A stretch of 64,000 bases of DNA from Trichoderma breve (taxonomy: Eukaryota; Ascomycota; Sordariomycetes; Hypocreales; Hypocreaceae). Below the pieces are notes generated by a model. The model had not been told where the DNA came from. It did no database searches and saw nothing but the letters and a program-made list of their open reading frames with translations. Positions 22,438 through 34,132 of this stretch are shown here, piece by piece. Made by a program: the position numbers and the translations under genes. The stretch covers positions 3,286,001 through 3,350,000 of the forward strand of contig NC_079232.1 in assembly GCF_028502605.1 (NCBI RefSeq), read 5' to 3'. The stretch's first letter is position 1. Every line of letters begins with the position of its first letter.

Positions 22438-24404
22438 ATGGCTATTGGTGCTTTGTCCAATAGCACATACCATGCTATAGACGAGGAAGCTAGAGCGGAG
22501 GTTGACGTGTTAAATTCAAGGCTCGATAGAACAACCCAATTGACGAAGAAGATCCAAGCTTCCCTCGGCCGACTCGAAGCTACGGGCCAGAGCGTACGAG
22601 ATGTCGCTGGACCTCTAAATGGAGAAACGAGGCGTCTGCAAACACTCTCCAAAAGTTAGTCACACTCTCTTGTCAAAGCTGGAGTCACTGCTAAGTAAGG
22701 AAGCTAGATGTCGAGTCTGTCCTTGCTGCCATCGATCGCCTACGTCAACCTTCAGATAGCAAAGATGATGAGGAGCAAATCATTCGATCCGGACCTGAAA
22801 AGGCTGGCCTGTCGAACTACTTGGCTTCCATCAAACGACTAAGCATTTCATACAAGGAAATGCAAACTTCTAACCTGCGCGCAAATCAGGGTACCATGAA
22901 TGACCTGACCCGCCTCATCAAGCTGGGAAATACGCAGTTAGAGAACCATTTCGACAAGATTCTACGCGGCGAAACCCCCCGATCACTCGAACCGCTCCAC
23001 TACATCACCAAAGACAAGCCCTTTCCCGTGCTTTCCCAGGACAAGATTGCTCGGCTAGGCCTTATTTACTCTCACGTTGCGGGAAACTACGCGAATGGCT
23101 TCGAGTCTTCTGTCGCCAAGATATACGCCGATATACGAGGGCCATATTTATCAGCGTCTCTGGCCAATTTGGCCGCGGCGAGTGTCAATACCGCCAAGAA
23201 GAAGAACCCGGGCGATATATACCAAGCAGGCGCAAATGGTATTGGAACATACACACAGGCTATGGAGGGCATCTTCATTGCGGAATATGACAATATCTGC
23301 AGTATCTTCACGCGTGAGGATTGGGGCCCCATCCTGCAGGCGACATGCCAGGCTGCTGTGACTGAATTGGCCCGAACTCTGCGAGAGCTCAACACACACA
23401 TCAAATCCCATCTTACCACCGACTGCTACATGGCCTACGAAGTTACCGAAATCATCTCCGGTCTTTCGAATAACCTTGACAAGCGTACGGGTGAGCTGAA
23501 GGGTTCATTATCTGCCGCTCTCAAACCCGTCCGCGAGACAGCCAAGTCTTCTCTTGCCGAGTTGCTAGAAGAAACCAAGCGGAAAATAGGCAACCTACAG
23601 ACACTTCCAACGGATGGAGCTGCAAGCCCCATCGTGGCGGAGACGATGCAGCGATTAAACTCCATGGTGGAGTTTTTAAGGCCCATTTCAAGCATCATGA
23701 TATCTCTCGGCGACGGTGGCTGGAAGCCTGGAGCTGCTGCCAACGGTCGCACAACAGAGGGAATACCGAGTCTGGCCTCGTTTGATGTCGGCGCCGACGG
23801 CAAAGACCTCTTCGCCAAATATTGCCTTGACACTATTGAGGTTCTGCTCTCCTCCTTGGACCAAAAGGCCCGCGTGTTGCTCAGAAGCAAGTCCCTATTA
23901 GGCGTCTTCTTAGCCAACAGTGTTGTCGTGATAGATCATACGATTCGCAGTTCAGAGCTTGGGCCACTGCTTGATGGTCGTCTTGATTCGCTTGATCAGT
24001 GGAGGAAGAAGGCCACTGTTATGTACACCGATATCTGTAGGGACATATCTGTCTATCTATTCGATACCATCCACACAAACCGAACCAAGCGCCCGACTTC
24101 TGGCCATGCGGATACAGCCGACTCGGCATCGGTAGTCAAGGGCCTAAACAGCAAGGACAAGGACAAGATCAAGGAGAAGTTTACGCAGTTCAACAATGCA
24201 TTTGACGATATGGTAGGCAAACACAAATCTTACAGCATGGACCGTGAAGTACGAGCAATGTTTGGTCAAGACATTCGTCAAAAGCTGCAGCCCTTGTATG
24301 AACGATTTTGGGATCGTTACCATGAGATTGATAAAGGAAAGGGCAAATACGTCAAGTATGACAAGCAGTCGATTGCAGGCGTATTTATGAGCCTCGCCAC
24401 TTAG
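22438..24404 (+). CDS. EXO70: Exocyst complex subunit Exo70
   Basis: Exo70 targets the exocyst to the plasma membrane through Rho GTPases and PI(4,5)P2 during polarised secretion. Exons 22438-22654 and 22708-24404 (53-bp intron, GTTAGT donor) give 637 aa, close to fungal Exo70 length. The N-terminal part is a coiled coil (EVDVLNSRLDRTTQLTKKIQ). Family segments are ASIKRLSISYKEMQTSNLRA, GNTQLENHFDKILRGET, YADIRGPYLSASLANLA, then the helical core. The C-terminal lipid-binding D domain shows FTQFNNAFDDMVGKHKSY, REVRAMFGQDIRQKLQPLYERFWDRYHE, KYVKYDKQSIAGVF with the Lys-rich patch. The first ATG in frame is used; the preceding gap is only 295 bp. Confidence 0.95.
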
Positions 24405-24771
24405 GCTATCTTACACAGGACTACACGAAGTTGAGTGAGTATCCGTCAGGGGATTTACAATCCAAAGGACTTACTGGTTCAAAGCAATATTGGCCGCTTC
24501 CTGGATGAACGAGTTCCCTATCAACTGCGCAGATAAATTTCAACCGTGGAATAAATCACTTGAACAGAGAAATGCAGAAATAAGGGTGGCTTCTGGGTAG
24601 CATATCAAAGCAAACCCCGACTGAATGTCCTCTATAAGCATGGCTACTCAAACTGGATTTGACTATATGCTACGCGCAATAGCACTAGATGTGATAACCA
24701 ACCCTATAAGCATATAATATTTTTACTTTAATATACCAATATATCCTTAACTCATCAACTTTGGACGTTCC
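24405..24771. other. Convergent 3' gap, EXO70 / RNA-end protein
   Basis: A 367-bp region between two convergent stops, AT-rich near 24700-24760. It should carry both polyadenylation regions. No gene or repeat was seen. Confidence 0.4.
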
Positions 24772-27700
24772 TTATCCACTACCAAATATTGTGTCCACTC
24801 GTGTCCTCCTATCCCACACAATTACTCCATCGCTCTTACGCTTGAAGTACAGGATTCGATGTTGTGGAATAAATTCCTCGTCCGTCTGTTCAGTTCTCCA
24901 ATTGTCCAATGCCTTCTCCTGAGCTCCAAGGAAACGATCTTCGTATCCAACTAGGTAATCACTAGAGTCCATGCCTGAATCCCAGCGGATGCGATTCATG
25001 GCGTCAACTGCGCTGCGGAGCTTGCCTGCCCCAGCCGGCTTAACAACTTCGGATGCAGACTTGGAGGTGCCTGTTTTCAGTGACCGATACTCTCTTAAGG
25101 ATACGTAAATTTCGCCATCTGGTTCATTTTCTTCTTCCAGATCGTCTTCGTCATCGTCCAGATCCGTATCGGCACCATCGTACTCGTACAGCTGTTCGGG
25201 TGCGAGCTTCACAGGGCCGAGGCCAGATCGGCGCATGATGGAGGCACTCATCCAACAGTGCTCTGCGTCATAATATTTGTCGCTCTTCTGGATACGAGAT
25301 TCGAACTCCTGGAGAATGACGCGGACGTTCCCTTCTGCGGCGGCCTGACTCGTTGCAGACTTGTCCGCAATACTGTCAACCCACTTAAGGCCTATCAAAT
25401 AACAGGCCGAAAGCTCCGAATTCTCGTCACCGGCGCCGCTGGCTGGCTCCTCGTCTATGAATCTGGCGGGCCAGATACGTGGTACAAGGCCCAGAGTCTT
25501 TCGGCTTATGTCTATTTTAAGGTGAGTACTTGCTGTGTTTTTTATGGCATCCGTCAAGATACTTACCAACGAGTATAGATATAAATCTCGACTCTAGCCA
25601 GCCGAGGTACTTTCTTCCTTTCTGTTGGGAGGATCCCCAGTAGCGTGCACTTATTTTGATGTACGTTCGATATGAATCAAGAAAATCAGCAGCGCCTTTC
25701 TCTATCAAGCTCGACGGCGTCCCAAATAGCTCAAGGTCGAGGAACTTGCTCCATGTCATATCATCTTGGGAAAGAAGGGCCGCAGCTCTAGTTAACTCAA
25801 AAGCCAAAGCATTGACAGTGGAGATGGAGGCGCTGGACGCTGTATTAAGAGACGGACCATGCCAACCAAGCAGGCAAAGTGGCTCCCTAAACGTGCGATG
25901 GTATTTCAAATCACGATGGTAAAAAGGATCGAATACCACCCGTGATTCCCAATCGAATTTCGAGTAGTGGTAGAAAAAGGAGGTCAAGATATCGGCGGTG
26001 GAGGCTGCCTCGGGTTCATTTGCCAAAGCCTTGCAGACAGGCACCAGTAAAGACGTGATGTGAATCCCCCCTAACAATCCGAATTTTGCCGAGTACAAAC
26101 CTCTGGATTGTGCCCAGGCCTTGATGAAAAGATGCGCCACACGATATTTGGTCATATCAGGAATGGACCTTCGTAGGTAGAAGAGATCCCGGGCGGGTTT
26201 AAGTTTTGCTATTGATTGTACCGGCAAGGAGAAGACAGGGTCTGATGCAGGTCGTTTCAGAACATCGGGATATCTGGTCGTGGTGTCAGCAAATTCCAGT
26301 AGAAAAAAAATAGGTCGAAGAGGAGAGATATCCAAATCTTACCCCTGAGCGATTGCCGCAGCAGCACAATACTGAAGATCAAATTTTATGCCACGGATCT
26401 CCAGCTCAAGCATTGTTCCGGTGTTGGCCATAACACGACGCAGGATTTTGATACCGTTCGTTGAAGCCTTCTTCAGCTTTTGCACTGCTAAAGAGAAAAA
26501 TGTCTTGGAACTTATGTTACCCACGCAGAGACAGTCTATGTCTGACAAGCTGGTCCACACGCCGAGGCCAAACGATCCTACAGGGATAAGAACAAGCTGA
26601 ACTTGTGAGCGTTTTCCAGCATCATCAGTAGCATCGTTATCTAACAGAGTCCTTTGCAAGAGAGCTACTGCTTCTTGTCTCAGCTCCGCATCCGAAGTAG
26701 AAGGAAATTGGCCATTGGATACCAGACTGGCTTTTAACTCCTCAAAGCTGCCCCATGTGGGAGCGGCTTTGCGTAGGTTGATTTCCTGGAACTTGGAACT
26801 AGAGGGAATCTCAACGCCCACATTGGATGGTGACAGCATAAGAAGGCAGCGGATACCCCAGTGGTCACTAGCCGGGTCCTGGGAGATGCTACCGCTTGTG
26901 TCCATGGCTTGGCCGAACATGTTGAATCCATGAGGGTATAATTGAGCAGATTTGGTGACCAAAATCCTATCATACCTCTGTGGGCGGTTGCCACCGGCGC
27001 CGACCGAGGCCGCAGCAAGGGTATTGGAGATTGGGTCAAAGGTTACTCCCTGTTCTCCCTCATAAAGTCCGAGATCTGATTCATGGTTTCCAATTGTGCT
27101 TGAAGATTCTCCAGGACCAACTCTAGAAAGCAGCCATGCGTCTTGCAGCCCAGCCTTGGACACGGTAGCCTCAATTTCTTCAAGACACTCGAGGCCCTTT
27201 TCAGAAATTTCGCCCCTTTGCAGCGCTTGATCGATTGTATGCGAAGACGAGGCTAAGTTGAAATCGCCTGCAACTATCCATGGGTGTTGGGGGAACGAAG
27301 AGTTCAAGTACTCGGTAAGCCTCTTAACCTCGTCTCTTTTGGTCGCCAGGGCAGCGTCGGTTAGACCCCTGCTGAGATGGCAAGCTGCCAATACTAGGGG
27401 CATTGGGGGAGAGTCTGACGGCCCGCCGGTTCGAACTGTCGGGAATTTGAGAATCCCAAATCCCTTGTGTTTAAAGCTCGGAAGATATTCCCACTGGAAT
27501 GGAAGCTTGCTTAGAACAACGATATTTAAATGGCTAGGTAGAGGAGCAACGCTATGCTGATCAGGTGGTCCATGAGTGGCGTAAGGATATTGCGAGCGAA
27601 TGTTGGAGTCGGATAGCAGAAAGCTGAGGAACTGATCAGTAACTTCCTGAAGAACAAGGATATCAGCCGAGGCGCGTTCCGAGAAAATATTGCCCACAAG

Positions 27701-28537
27701 TGCTGGATAACGAGATGAGCTCGGTGGCCAGTCAAACTCGGCTAAAACATTGTAAGAGGCAATGACAAGACGATTGAGCTGGGTTGGCTCAACATCTGCG
27801 TTAGTGATGGAATCTGAGAGAGGTTCCCATGACATGTTCACTCCATCATGATGAAATGTGGCTTGAGGACGTGGCAGAGAAACATCTATTGGCAGAGTAG
27901 GAATCATAGCCAAAGTTGTGGGATCGCGAACAACAGACTGAGATATCAGGTCGATGTACCCCCAAAGCCTCATTGGTCGCGAGGCTGCGGTGCTGTTCGG
28001 CGATAGAGGGTCACGTATCATTATTGCGAGTTGATGGGTATGCCATGTCAACGGTGTCAAAAGCCGGGCCTTTTCCAAGAGAAACTGGTGCCATGATGCC
28101 TGAGAATCCTCGCTCTGAGCAAGCGTCAAGTGAGGTCGGTAATCTCTGCCTTTGGGCCAGCCGAGAAAGCGGTGTATTTGGTCTCTCAGCTCTGAGAGAC
28201 GATTAACTTGCTGTCCGGGTTTAGGCCGGATGAAGACGGTGCTTCGTCGACGGTGTGAAAAGACTCCAGCTTCCTCTAAGCTGATGGAGATGTCCTCGTC
28301 CTGAGATGCAATCTTATGCTGGCAGAGCGCCTCGGTCACATCGGAAAGGGCTTCTGGAGTGACAAAAGGATAAACAAGAGTAACATGCGGCGGCCATTTT
28401 GTGAACTTTTCATCATTGAGTGACCGCAGCGCATTGATAGGCCCCCAGGATTGAGGTGGAGGTATCAAACAGAGCGCAGTATCGTGAGATTCTGCAAAGG
28501 GCCGCTCAGCGGTCGCATCAACTGGTAATTGCTCCAT
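24772..28537 (-). CDS. Multidomain RNA-end protein: 2H phosphoesterase-like + EEP nuclease + nucleotidyltransferase/PAP-like + MJ1316 (DUF504)
   Basis: Exons 28537-26343, 26273-25567 and 25511-24772 give 1213 aa. Domain order as read: (1) residues ~15-200, 2H phosphoesterase (2'-5' RNA ligase/AKAP7-like) with PPHVTLVYPF and RPHLTLAQ, two H-x-T motifs at 51-53 and 136-138; (2) ~257-565, endonuclease/exonuclease/phosphatase fold with VIASYNVLAEFDW, DILVLQEV (Glu298), VAGDFN (Asp424, Asn426) and SDHWGI (Asp558, His559); (3) ~610-1000, polymerase-beta-type nucleotidyltransferase with GSFGLGVWTSLSDIDCL (Asp665, Asp667) and IKFDLQY (Asp719), followed by a PAP-like helical region; (4) C-terminal MJ1316/DUF504 with IPQHRILYFKRKSDGVIVWD and RRTRVDTIF. 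MJ1316 domains are predicted to recognise RNA cyclic-phosphate ends, and 2H enzymes act on 2',3'-cyclic phosphates. A role in RNA 3'-end repair or decay is inferred. An acidic linker (DDDEDDLEEENE) precedes the last domain. Catalytic residues look intact throughout. Confidence 0.82.
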
Positions 28538-29629
28538 TGGAAACGCGGGTGTTTGCACAGATTGATTTGAAGAGAGAGATGTATTATTGATAAAATGTTG
28601 GAGATTGACAGCTGTATATATTATTCGAGAATTAATGAGCGATTGGCGGAGGGTGAGGTGGTGATGAGTGAGAACCGCGTCGTCTTCCCTCCAACACACA
28701 GAATAATAAATACATATAAGATCCCGCGAATCTGGTCATTTGAGAGACTCGAATCTCAAGATACGAAGTGTAATGGTGACAAGCTGAGAAAATCATCATT
28801 CGGTGTGAGTCACGATTCATGGGCTAGGCGTTTTATGACCTCAAAGGCAGCCTGAAAGCGTGGCTGAGGAGCGAGTTTCGAGATGTATTATTGCATGCAT
28901 CCTTGTATGTAATTGGTAGGTTACTTGCAGTTTTATTTCCAAGGAGGAATGAATTAATTAGTGAGTCATATTACGGAACGAGTGAACATTTGATTAAGGA
29001 GGGGAAATTGAGCAGAATGTCGTTGGAGGGGGAGAGAAGTTATTAAATTTCTGAGAGTGTATTTATAGTCTATTCATGAGATAGTCGTAGGTATGAGAGG
29101 AATTGAATGACTTCTCTCAATTCCATTGAAGGTCCATTTAAGGTATGACGAACCTCGGTGGAAATGGCCGGTAACGGCTCAGAGTCATACGTGCGTTAGG
29201 TCCCTTGGCACCGGGAATTTGCGGTGCAGGTACCGAGCAAGCACATGAAACTCCACACTAGAAGAATTTCCTATCAAAGATCAATTGCAACGTGCACGAC
29301 AGGGTATCAATTTCTTTGTTACCCCATCCAATGCCTCAGTAATTAACTAATCAGTGTCCATAATCGGCCGTTGGATTGACAAGTCATCATTGTTTGCTCT
29401 TGTTTGCTTGCTCTAACTCATGACTGCTGCTTGAAATTGTTTTCATCCGCCTCTACCTTTAGAATTCTCTCGACTTACCCCCCACCCCCCGGCAAGATAT
29501 CTCTCAGGATGTATTTCTTGAAGTGAATATACAGTTACGGGGTTGCGAGCACTATCAATTCATCTTACACAAGCCATTTCTGGATTCACAACCTCATCAA
29601 GGCTCCCTTCCGGGAGTCCGAGATGCGGT
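28538..29629. promoter_or_regulatory. Divergent promoter, RNA-end protein / NAGS, with two TGAGTCA sites
   Basis: A 1092-bp gap between divergent starts. It contains the 7-bp GCN4/CPC1 consensus TGAGTCA at 28806-28812 and 28962-28968 and a third core (GAGTCA) at 29182-29187. Arginine-pathway genes in fungi are classic cross-pathway-control targets, so the sites plausibly serve NAGS; this is inference. A C-rich run is present near 29478-29492. No conserved ORF was found. Confidence 0.5.
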
Positions 29630-31708
29630 ATGGCCTCTAGCGTATACTGGACCCGTGCCAACATCAGCTCTTCTCATCCTACTTGCGGCATACTTTCTTT
29701 CAGAAAAAAGCTGACCCCGCGATGTTCATCATCTCTAAACTGCTCCGTAGTGAGAAATAGAGCAGCAATTGGGACATTTGGGAACTCAATTGCTCGCAGC
29801 TTTTCTTCGCCCACGACAAGCCGAGCGAAGAAGCAAAAACTTGATCGGGTGCGTATTAGCTGCATGACAATTTTCAGATCACGGCAACTTTGCATGATTA
29901 TGCCAATGGACCAGTTGAAATGATTAACACTATAGCAGGATGTCATTGTATCCGTTCTAGAGTCATCCGCCACAAGGCGAGACGCCAAAGGCTATCTTCA
30001 AAAATATGCTCTACCAAAGCCCGCATCTACAGCCGGAGCGTCAAAGCAAGTTGAGCATCAGCACAAGCCTCTTTCAAAGCAGCTTCAGGCCCAACGGCCC
30101 TTCGATGTAGCCATTGTGGTCCTGCGGAACCCTCAGAAACTACAGCCAGACACGATAAACGGAATAGCCAAGACTCTAACCCAGCTTCGGGTTCTTGGCC
30201 TCCTGAGCGTCGTTGTTGTGGATTGTGATGTAGGAGAGAGCCGTTCCACCTTTCAGAACGAAGCTTTGAAGCTCTGTGAGGCCATCGATTCGTTTGGCAA
30301 ACCAGGCGCCAGGCTGGTTGAACACGTACTTGTTGGTACTTCTCATTACCATGGAGCTTCGCCTTCTCCTTTTTGGGATGATATATATGTTCACGATTAT
30401 GGTATCCTCAATAGGGCACTTCAGCACAACATGATCACAGTAATTCCGTCTCTTGCGCGGAACGATGAGATTACTTCTCCCGCGCCTGCTGATGCTCAAA
30501 GAACTTCTCTTGCACTAACGAGATACTTTACGGGAATCCAGTTCGAGCGAGATCCCGATCACAGTCAGAATAGGAGTCTTAAGCAGGGTGCTGAACCGCT
30601 TGCTTCTGTCGAAAGAGTCATCATCCTTGATTCATTCGGAGGTACTCCTGTGCCTGGCCGTCCTGGCGTCTGTCAGCGATTTGTCAATCTCGAGCAAGAA
30701 TATGACACACTTCAGAGTTATCTGAAGGGTGATGAAAGCTCATTAAAACCGGAAAACAGTCGATCTGGGGAGGCAAATAGATCCCATGCCAAAAACATCA
30801 AGTTAGCAAGAGATACCCTCTCTCTATTACCAGAAACAGCTTCCGTTCTCATAACTACCCCATTCGCTGCGGCCAACACCTCATCCAACTCTTCGCCCCT
30901 GGGGCTGTCTCCAACACGAAACGGCGAGTATCAATTTGGGTTTGATGGGATGGTCACGACTCGCAGAAAGCAAAATCCCCTGCTTCACAATCTCCTCACT
31001 GACAAGCCGGTGTTCTCCCCGTCACTGCCCCTCCAGCGCATTCACTCTCCGGATTTGGCATATTTGAATACGACAGAGTCGAATGATGCAACTCTTGTCA
31101 AACGGGGTATGCCACTAGCCATCTACCCCGATCCAAGAAGGGCGCCATGGAGTCCTCCGGCTCCTGGAGAGCGTCGTCTGCAGCTGTCAGACAAAGAGAT
31201 CGATTTGAAGCGACTTGTCACTCTGATTGAGGATTCTTTCGGCCGCAAGCTAGACGTGGATGATTACCTGCGGCGCACGAATGAGAACCTGGCTGGAGTC
31301 ATCATTGCGGGAGAATACGAAGGATGTGCCATTTTGACCTGGGAGAAACCCAACGACATCGACCCTCAGGCGGCCTATGAGCAGGGGCGCTTCGTTCCAT
31401 ATCTCGACAAATTTGCCGTCCTCCGGAGCCGTCAAGGCAGTGGAGGGGTTGCCGACATCATATTCAATGCCATGGTCCGAGACTGTTTTCCTGACGGCGT
31501 GCTTTGGAGGAGCAGGAAGGATAACCCCGTTAATAAGTGGTATTTTGAGCGGTCGGTAGGGACCAGTAAGCTGGCAGGGTGCAATTGGGCGATGTTTTGG
31601 ACAACTCTGGAGCTGAGCGCCAGGGGGCAAAAGCTGAAAGATTATGAAGCAGTGTGTAGAGATATTATGCCATCGTGGGCGGATAATGTTCGTAATGGCA
31701 TGGAATAG
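29630..31708 (+). CDS. ARG14: Mitochondrial N-acetylglutamate synthase
   Basis: Makes N-acetylglutamate from glutamate and acetyl-CoA, the first step of ornithine/arginine synthesis. Exons 29630-29848 and 29939-31708 (90-bp intron) give 662 aa. The N-terminal ~70 residues are rich in Ser, Arg and Lys with no acidic residue in the first stretch, as in a mitochondrial presequence, ending SRAKKQKLDR; the second exon starts DVIVSVLESSATRREAKGYL, a fungal NAGS signature. An amino-acid-kinase-like region follows (VVVVDCDVGE, RVIILDSFGG). The C-terminal DUF619 N-acetyltransferase domain shows LAGVIIAGEYEGCAILTWE, PYLDKFAVL, GSGGVADIIFNAMVRDCFPD and WRSRKDNPVNKWYFERS. ATG 29630 is preferred over upstream non-ATG codons of the same frame. 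The Neurospora gene name is used by analogy. Confidence 0.93.
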
Positions 31709-32127
31709 CTAGATATGGTAGAACGAAGCATGCAAAATATTGTAATGACGTCACACTCTACCCTGTCACATTCCGTTTGGCTCATCGTCAAAGTAATTTT
31801 CCCGTGCCGTTATTGAACAATGAATTCATTTCGATTGAATACCCGGTGTACTAAAGGGCACATGCGACTCTCAGAATCCTCCTAGATGTAGCTCTAGATT
31901 TTTATTTTAGGCTGCCAGCGACACTATTCAATACGTCCGCCATTAATGCAGCTCCAGAGCTACCCCATACTTTCTAGGGTAGCTTATCAGGCACAGCTTT
32001 ATCGCAGACCTCTCTAAAAGTTGAATGTTTAACTCACGCCTCGTATGACTCAAAAACTCATTACTCACAACCACCGGTGAGATGACTAACTGTCAATCAA
32101 GCAGAGGATAATGCAACAGCGCATTTT
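31709..32127. other. Gap between NAGS and CCA1
   Basis: A 419-bp region between two plus-strand genes, holding the NAGS 3' end and the CCA1 promoter. Nothing else was recognised. Confidence 0.4.
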
Positions 32128-33915
32128 ATGTTGTCGCGATTATATGGCCCTCGCCTCATGATGAAGAGGAAACTCAGCGCATTCCTGGGAGATACAGCTT
32201 TAAACACCAAAATGTCAACAAACAGATCTGTCCAGCTCACCCAGCGGGAGCAGCAGCTCCGGCTTCTCCTCGTAAACGTTGCCAAATTCATCGATACGAC
32301 GGTTAAGCTTGACCAACCGCTGGTGTTGCGTTGGGCGGGAGGCTGGGTGCGAGATAGGCTCTTGGGAACAGAGAGCCACGACATTGACGTGGCAATTAAT
32401 GCCATGACCGGACAGCAGTTTGCACAGCATCTTTCAGAGTATTGCCAACAACCTGACGCCGCTAAGATTCATGGATTTGCTCCTGGAGACATCGGTAGGC
32501 TTCATCACATCGCAAGCAATCCAGACAAGTCCAAACATCTTGAGACTGCCATGGTCAAGCTGTTTGGTATGGACTTGGATTTTGTCAATCTTCGCAAAGA
32601 GACATATGCCGAAGATAGTCGCAATCCTCAAATGGAGTTTGGGACTGCAGAGGAAGATGCCCTTCGCCGTGATGCCACCATAAACGCCCTGTTTTATAAT
32701 TTGCACACGGAGCAAATTGAAGATTTTACTGGCGGTATCCGTGATATGGATGCAAAGACAATTCGAACACCCTTAGAGCCTTTCCAAACGTTCATGGACG
32801 ACCCTCTTAGGGTACTGCGCCTAATTCGATTCGCTGCTCGGCTAGGCTTTACCATAGACGCAGAGTCAGAAAAGTTCATGAGTGACAAGAGGGTACTTGA
32901 GGCTCTCCGGAAAAAAATCAGCCGCGAAAGGGTTGGCGTCGAGCTGGAAAAAATGTTGAAAGGTAAGCCTACAAGCTCATGACCTCATGATGGGAGCGGC
33001 GAACTGACATGAACCAATAAAGGCAAAACTCCCCGAGTGGCCCTGGAGTTGATAAATCGCCTTAGTCTCTACCAGGCCATCTTCAGTGATCCGCTGCAAG
33101 AAAATACATCGATGCCTGATATATCTCGATGGCACGTTTCGTATAGCTGCCTCGACGAATTACTGAAGAATCGCGCTCCTGGATCAATATGCCAGATACT
33201 GGTTGACGACGACGAGACGACATATCTGGCGTGGAATCTCGCTGCTGTTAGCCCCTGGATTCCTGTAGAAGATCGATCTGGAGGCAAAAAGAAGGCGAAT
33301 GCTCTCCCTCCGGTCGGTATCATTGCTCGTGAAGGTTTCAAAGCTTCCAATAAGCTCACGACCATCATGGCAGCCTGCCACAAACATCGTGTTGAGATAC
33401 TGGAACTGAAAAAGGCGGTATGCGAATCTACACCGAAAATACACGAACGAGACACCTTTGGTATGGCCATCAGAAAGTGGGAAGCGGTGGGTGGGAACTG
33501 GAAGCTTCAGGTCTTGGGAGTGATACTGGCCGATGCCATGGAGCAACTGGAGGACTTTCCTGCGGGGGATAGCAAGGGTAAGCATTTGCTACGAAACACA
33601 ACAACGTTGAGTTTAAGGCGATTTACTGACTTTGACTGACTCATCATAGACCGTGATGAATTTATTCAAGGATGGGACAAGTTCCTCAAAAATCTCGCTG
33701 AGCTTGACGTCTACGACGCCCCAAACCTGAAACGTATTATAGATGGCCGCGCTCTAGCTAAAGCGCTGGGCATCTCACCAGGCGTCTGGACGGGCAAAGC
33801 TTTAGACGTATGCATGGCTTGGCAGCTACGAAATCCTGGCGAAACGAACCCTGATGGCGCTGTACAGGCCGTAAGAGATAAATCCCAAGAACTAGGCATA
33901 AAACTACCAGAGTAG
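32128..33915 (+). CDS. CCA1: CCA-adding tRNA nucleotidyltransferase
   Basis: Adds or repairs the 3' CCA end of tRNAs in nucleus, cytosol and mitochondria. Exons 32128-32962, 33023-33577 and 33650-33915 give 551 aa. The class II head domain is clear: RWAGGWVRDRLLGTESHDIDVAI with the metal-binding DxD, LDFVNLRKETY, RRDATINALFYN, IEDFTGGIRDM, DDPLRVLRLIRFAARLGF. The C-terminal part (GVELEKMLKGKTPRVALELI, ALGISPGVWTGKALDV) is typical of eukaryotic CCA1. In-frame ATG codons stand at 32128, 32158, 32161 and 32212. The sequence between the first and last is basic and hydrophobic (LSRLYGPRLMMKRK), so alternative starts may give mitochondrial and cytosolic forms, as is known for yeast CCA1. Same-strand neighbour of NAGS. 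Confidence 0.95.
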
Positions 33916-34132
33916 GTATCAGAGAACATGGGGCAGTATGTATGAATAACGATCAGTCTATTTTTTCGTCCGTTCAAAGAAGGCTACATACGTAAGCAAT
34001 ATATCTCTACTAATTTCTAAATCTAATGCAAGATATAATCGTATAGTCATAATCAAGGTGCCCACAGCTTCTCTATTCGCAACTGAAAGTAGTCAGGCGG
34101 GCCCCATATGCTTACTCGTCGTCCTTTTATCA

